Of a stretch of DNA of 64,000 bases, positions 61,107 to 64,000 are shown in pieces. The position numbers were made by a program, and so were the translations under genes. Below the pieces are notes generated by a model that had not been told where the DNA came from, searched no databases, and saw nothing but the letters and a program-made list of their open reading frames with translations. The stretch's first letter is position 1, and each line of letters starts with the position of its first letter. The DNA lies in contig CAIVDC010000046.1 in NCBI GenBank assembly GCA_903904605.1, positions 1-64,000 of the forward strand. Reading direction: 5' to 3'. The DNA comes from an uncultured Sterolibacterium sp. Its GTDB lineage: Bacteria; Pseudomonadota; Gammaproteobacteria; Burkholderiales; Rhodocyclaceae.

Positions 61107-61137
61107 GATGGCAGCGGCGCAGTCGCCATCTTTGTTT
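61107..61137 (+). terminator. Probable intrinsic terminator of the bcr operon
   Basis: GATGGC (61107-61112) pairs with GCCATC (61125-61130), with GC-rich loop sequence, directly followed by TTTGTTT. It lies 20 bases after the tandem-GNAT stop codon. Confidence 0.5.
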
Positions 61138-61608
61138 CCCGCCCATGCTGGCTGATCTCGTCCTGAGGATCGCTGCGGGCGGTGCTTCGCCGTGCAGATC
61201 CCTCTTTGGCGCACTTTAGAAATGGCGCGGCGATGGCGCTTCAGATTCAGCCAACGGCCGTCCGGTTCCCGCTGCAGGAAGCTCAGCGAAATTGCGTAGG
61301 ACTCGCAGCACAAACTGCCAAAAACCTCTCAGCGGCGATGGCGGCATCAGGGGATCGCTCGAACGGCTTCAGCGCCCCGAGGGCAGAATTTGTGCCGAAA
61401 TCTTTGCGACAGCGCCAAAAATCCGGCGCTCCCCAGGACTCCTAACCCGGCATTCGGCTGCGCCACGCCTGACATCCCGCTCGAAGCGTTTTTGACGCGG
61501 GTTTGACCCGCACGCCAATAAGGATGTATTTTGCCCCCGTGCGGCGACTGACAGTGCCGTCGCCGACGACAGGCGGAAGGCGGCGCATGGGGAAGGAAAG
61601 ACATCTAC
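61138..61608. other. Gap between the bcr operon and the right-edge kinase gene
   Basis: These 471 bases contain several short open frames on both strands, but none has a ribosome site or a family that I recognise. The sequence could be decayed coding DNA. The last 30 bases before the kinase carry a GGAAGGAAAG-type ribosome site for ATG 61609. Confidence 0.45.
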
Positions 61609-62310
61609 ATGGATATCGAAAGCAATCAGGACCGCCCGGATCTTTCACTGTTGGTGGCCTCATCCGCCCACGATATGAAGAACTCGGTCAGCATGCTGAG
61701 CGGGACGCTCGAAAATCTTCTGGCGGAGGCTTCGGACAAGATGGCGCCCGCCTACCAGCAGATGGTGCACATGCTTTACGAAACAAGGCGTCTGAACAAC
61801 AACTTGATCCAGTTGTTGGCGCTATACAAGGACGTCGGCAGTCCATCCTACCCCTTCGATCCCGAAACGCTGCCGATCGCCGAGTTTGTCGACGAAGTCG
61901 CGGCCCGGAACCACATTGTGTTCGACTCGAGAGGCATCGTATTCGATGCCGATTTTCCGGATAACCTGATCTGGTGTTTCGATGAGGATCTCATCGTGGG
62001 TGTCATTGGTCACGCGCTCAACAACGCGATTCGCTACACGCGCGACAAGATCCGGCTTTCCATTGCGCCGGTCGAGGAATTCCTGGAGCTCCGGGTGGAG
62101 GACAATGGGGACGGCTACCCGCAGGCCATGTTGGGGCGCGCGGCGGCGGTCAGGGCCGGCGTCGACTTTACGACCGGCAGCACCGGGCTGGGCCTGTATT
62201 TTTCCAGCGAGGTCGCAAAGATGCACAAGCATCGTGGACGCCACGGCAGCGTCTGGCTGGAGAACGGCGGGCCATTGGGCGGCGGTTGCTTCGTGCTGAG
62301 GCTGCCGTGA
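61609..62310 (+). CDS. Soluble sensor-less histidine-kinase-like protein
   Basis: This 233-residue cytoplasmic protein has an H-box-like SSAHDMKNSVSMLSG near residue 20 and a HATPase domain (about 105-233) with N-box IGHALNNAIRY, G1 VEDNGDGYP and G2 GSTGLGLYFSSEV. There is no sensor or membrane domain, so it must take its signal from a partner, or act as a phosphotransfer or phosphatase unit. The next gene, a receiver protein with repeats, starts 20 bases later and is the natural partner. Confidence 0.85.
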   Translation: MDIESNQDRPDLSLLVASSAHDMKNSVSMLSGTLENLLAEASDKMAPAYQQMVHMLYETRRLNNNLIQLLALYKDVGSPSYPFDPETLPIAEFVDEVAARNHIVFDSRGIVFDADFPDNLIWCFDEDLIVGVIGHALNNAIRYTRDKIRLSIAPVEEFLELRVEDNGDGYPQAMLGRAAAVRAGVDFTTGSTGLGLYFSSEVAKMHKHRGRHGSVWLENGGPLGGGCFVLRLP

Positions 62311-62330
62311 GCGTCAAAGGGGACGGCGCA

Positions 62331-63998
62331 ATGGAAAAGAACCAGGACTGGGTCGGAAAGCGCTACCTTTTGGTCGACGACTTTTCCATCATACGCACGC
62401 TATTGCGCGACATGTTGCGCAACCTGGGCGTGCGCTCTGCGGACCAGGCCGGCAACGGCGCTGACGCGGTCGCGATGCTGGCTAAGAATAAGTACGATGT
62501 GGTGCTCTGCGACTATAACCTGGGCGCCGGCAGAACCGGCCAACAGGTGCTGGAAGAAGCAAGACTGCGCGACTTGATAGGACCGGCCTGCATCTGGTTG
62601 ATGATCTCTGCCGAAAAGAGCGTCGAATCTGTAATGGGAGCCGCCGAGCACCAACCGGACGGCTACCTGATCAAGCCGATCACCGAAGGGCTGCTGTTGA
62701 CGCGGCTCAATCGCGTATGGAGCAAGAAGAAGGTGTTCAGGGAAATCGAGATGGCCTATGAGGCCAAGGACTACCTCAAGGCCGCCAGGTTATGCGATGC
62801 GAAGCTCGACACCGACAAGGTGTACGCCTTGGATCTGATGCGCATGAAGGCTAGCCTCCTGTTGAAATGCGGCGAACCGGAGCAGGCCCGGGCGGTCTAC
62901 GAAACAATCCTGGCCGAACGTGACTATGGCTGGGCAAAGACGGGCCTTGCCAAGATGCGCCTGCAAAACGGCGAGGTCGAAACCGCCAAGCGCCTGTTGC
63001 AGGAAGTGATTTCAGACAATGCCAACTTTCTCGACGCCTATGACCAGTTGGCTCTTGCCCACCAGCAGTTGGGCGAGTTCGGCGAGGCGGAGCAGGTGCT
63101 GGCCAGCGCGGCAAAGCTCTCTCCCAATTCGGTGCTGCGCCAGAAGAATCTGGGCACGCTTGCGCTGAAGCTCGGCAACATCAATGTCGCCGAAAAGGCA
63201 TTCGCGAAGAGCGTGGAAGTCGGCGAGCACTCGATACTCAGAACACCGGATGCCTACCTCGGCCTGGCTCGCGTGTACGGGCAGAAGAGCGAAGTCAAGC
63301 AAGCGCTGCAAGTGCTCGGCGCGGTGCAAAAGGCGTTCGACAACGAGGAAGTTCGGCTGCGGGCGAAGATCACGGAAGGCCTGGTCTACCATGAGAGCGG
63401 AGACTTTAAGAAAGCGCGCATATCCGGCGAAGAGATGGGAAAACTTCTGGCCGGCTCCTCCGTCAAACCCGACATCGCCACGAGCCTGGATATGGCTCGC
63501 CTGCTTTTCGCCGTCGGCGTCAAAGACGCGCCGGTCGATCTGTTGCGGGATCTGGTCAAGAACAACCATGACAATGAGGAGCTTGCGGCGGAAGTTAGAC
63601 AGATCTTCGACAATGCCCGCATGGGCGAGCAAGGAGCCGATCTGGTGAACGCCTCGCGCAAGGAGGCGAGCGGAATGATGAACCATGGCGTGATGCTGTG
63701 GAAGGGAGGGAAACTCCCCGAGGCGGTGGCCTGGATGCGCGATGCCAGTACGGCCCTGCCGATGAACGTGCGGATTCTGTTCAACTTCGCTCACATCCTG
63801 ATCTCGGTCATGCAGCAACAGGGCGGCGATTCGACCGCTACCGCCAAGGAAGACCTAGACCTCGAGGGGATGGCCGCGGAAACGAGAGAGGTGCTGCTGC
63901 GGGCGGATAGAATTGCCCCGAACCACCAGCGCTTCGCGCAACTGATGGAGCTGTTGGCGGAGTTGTCGCCTGCTCCGGGGGTAGAAGCGCCCGCATGA
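62331..63998 (+). CDS. Response regulator with TPR-repeat output
   Basis: ATG 62331 after AAAGGGG gives 555 residues (a GTG at 62307 overlapping the kinase stop is possible). A receiver domain (about 10-135; LVDDFS, LCDYNLG, KPITEGLL) is followed by TPR repeats through most of the rest of the protein (about 145-540), such as GWAKTGLAKMRLQNGEVETAK and LDAYDQLALAHQQLGEF. TPRs bind proteins, so phosphorylation probably controls docking and not transcription. It ends two bases before the right edge of the window. It pairs with the kinase just upstream. Confidence 0.9.
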   Translation: MEKNQDWVGKRYLLVDDFSIIRTLLRDMLRNLGVRSADQAGNGADAVAMLAKNKYDVVLCDYNLGAGRTGQQVLEEARLRDLIGPACIWLMISAEKSVESVMGAAEHQPDGYLIKPITEGLLLTRLNRVWSKKKVFREIEMAYEAKDYLKAARLCDAKLDTDKVYALDLMRMKASLLLKCGEPEQARAVYETILAERDYGWAKTGLAKMRLQNGEVETAKRLLQEVISDNANFLDAYDQLALAHQQLGEFGEAEQVLASAAKLSPNSVLRQKNLGTLALKLGNINVAEKAFAKSVEVGEHSILRTPDAYLGLARVYGQKSEVKQALQVLGAVQKAFDNEEVRLRAKITEGLVYHESGDFKKARISGEEMGKLLAGSSVKPDIATSLDMARLLFAVGVKDAPVDLLRDLVKNNHDNEELAAEVRQIFDNARMGEQGADLVNASRKEASGMMNHGVMLWKGGKLPEAVAWMRDASTALPMNVRILFNFAHILISVMQQQGGDSTATAKEDLDLEGMAAETREVLLRADRIAPNHQRFAQLMELLAELSPAPGVEAPA

Positions 63999-64000
63999 CA

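Noticed and set aside
1-64000. tRNA, rRNA, CRISPR arrays, insertion sequences and phage genes
   Set aside because: A read of both strands showed no cloverleaf tRNA, no regular spacer-repeat array, and no transposase or integrase motif.

Overview
The window is GC-rich and densely coded with bacterial genes. Gene content and order suggest a metabolically versatile betaproteobacterium, probably Rhodocyclales or a relative. The indicators are a bcrCBAD-type ATP-dependent benzoyl-CoA reductase, a gentisate route for 3-hydroxybenzoate, many c-di-GMP proteins and BON/OmpA envelope proteins. This assignment is an inference; no rRNA or tRNA gene was seen. No insertion sequence, prophage or CRISPR array was recognised.

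Layout. 1-5.8 kb: a truncated PAS sensor, a Crp/Fnr-family regulator, and two c-di-GMP enzymes (CHASE-PAS-GGDEF-EAL and REC-GGDEF). 5.8-14.5 kb: an envelope island with small membrane proteins and lipoproteins, two OmpA-type proteins, an Ig-like/DUF3494 surface lipoprotein, BON and beta/gamma-crystallin/glycine-zipper proteins, and a phospholipase-D lipoprotein with a DUF5329 partner. 14.8-23.8 kb: six tightly packed signalling genes (REC-PAS-GAF-PAS-GGDEF-EAL-REC, a small standalone domain, HDOD, PAS histidine kinase, REC-HD-GYP, REC). 23.9-24.2 kb: a periplasmic BON protein. 24.3-28.4 kb: 3-hydroxybenzoate/gentisate degradation genes with a divergent LysR regulator. 28.4-36.7 kb: a P-type ATPase resembling Na,K-ATPase at its ion-site segments, a chemoreceptor, a substrate-binding-protein/GGDEF/EAL fusion, and a universal stress protein. 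36.7-46.7 kb (minus strand): two exporter systems (Ybh-like and MacAB-like) around one TolC gene. 46.8-50.8 kb: a periplasmic molybdenum aldehyde-oxidoreductase-type enzyme. 51.3-61.1 kb: a Pat-like protein acetyltransferase, a GST, bcrCBAD, and a tandem-GNAT protein. 61.6-64 kb: a soluble histidine-kinase-like protein and a TPR response regulator.

How it may work together. Seven copies of a 16-bp near-palindrome related to TGTGCGCT-GGCGCACA lie between genes, in front of the Crp/Fnr gene and several envelope genes. They may define one regulon of the Crp/Fnr protein encoded at the left end. The benzoyl-CoA reductase operon has an FNR-type site centred 41.5 bp upstream of a predicted transcription start, the geometry of an oxygen-regulated class II promoter. 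The reductase operon has an acetyltransferase gene on each side, which recalls acetylation control of aromatic degradation in Rhodopseudomonas. The window thus pairs an aerobic route (gentisate) with an anaerobic one (benzoyl-CoA) for aromatic compounds.
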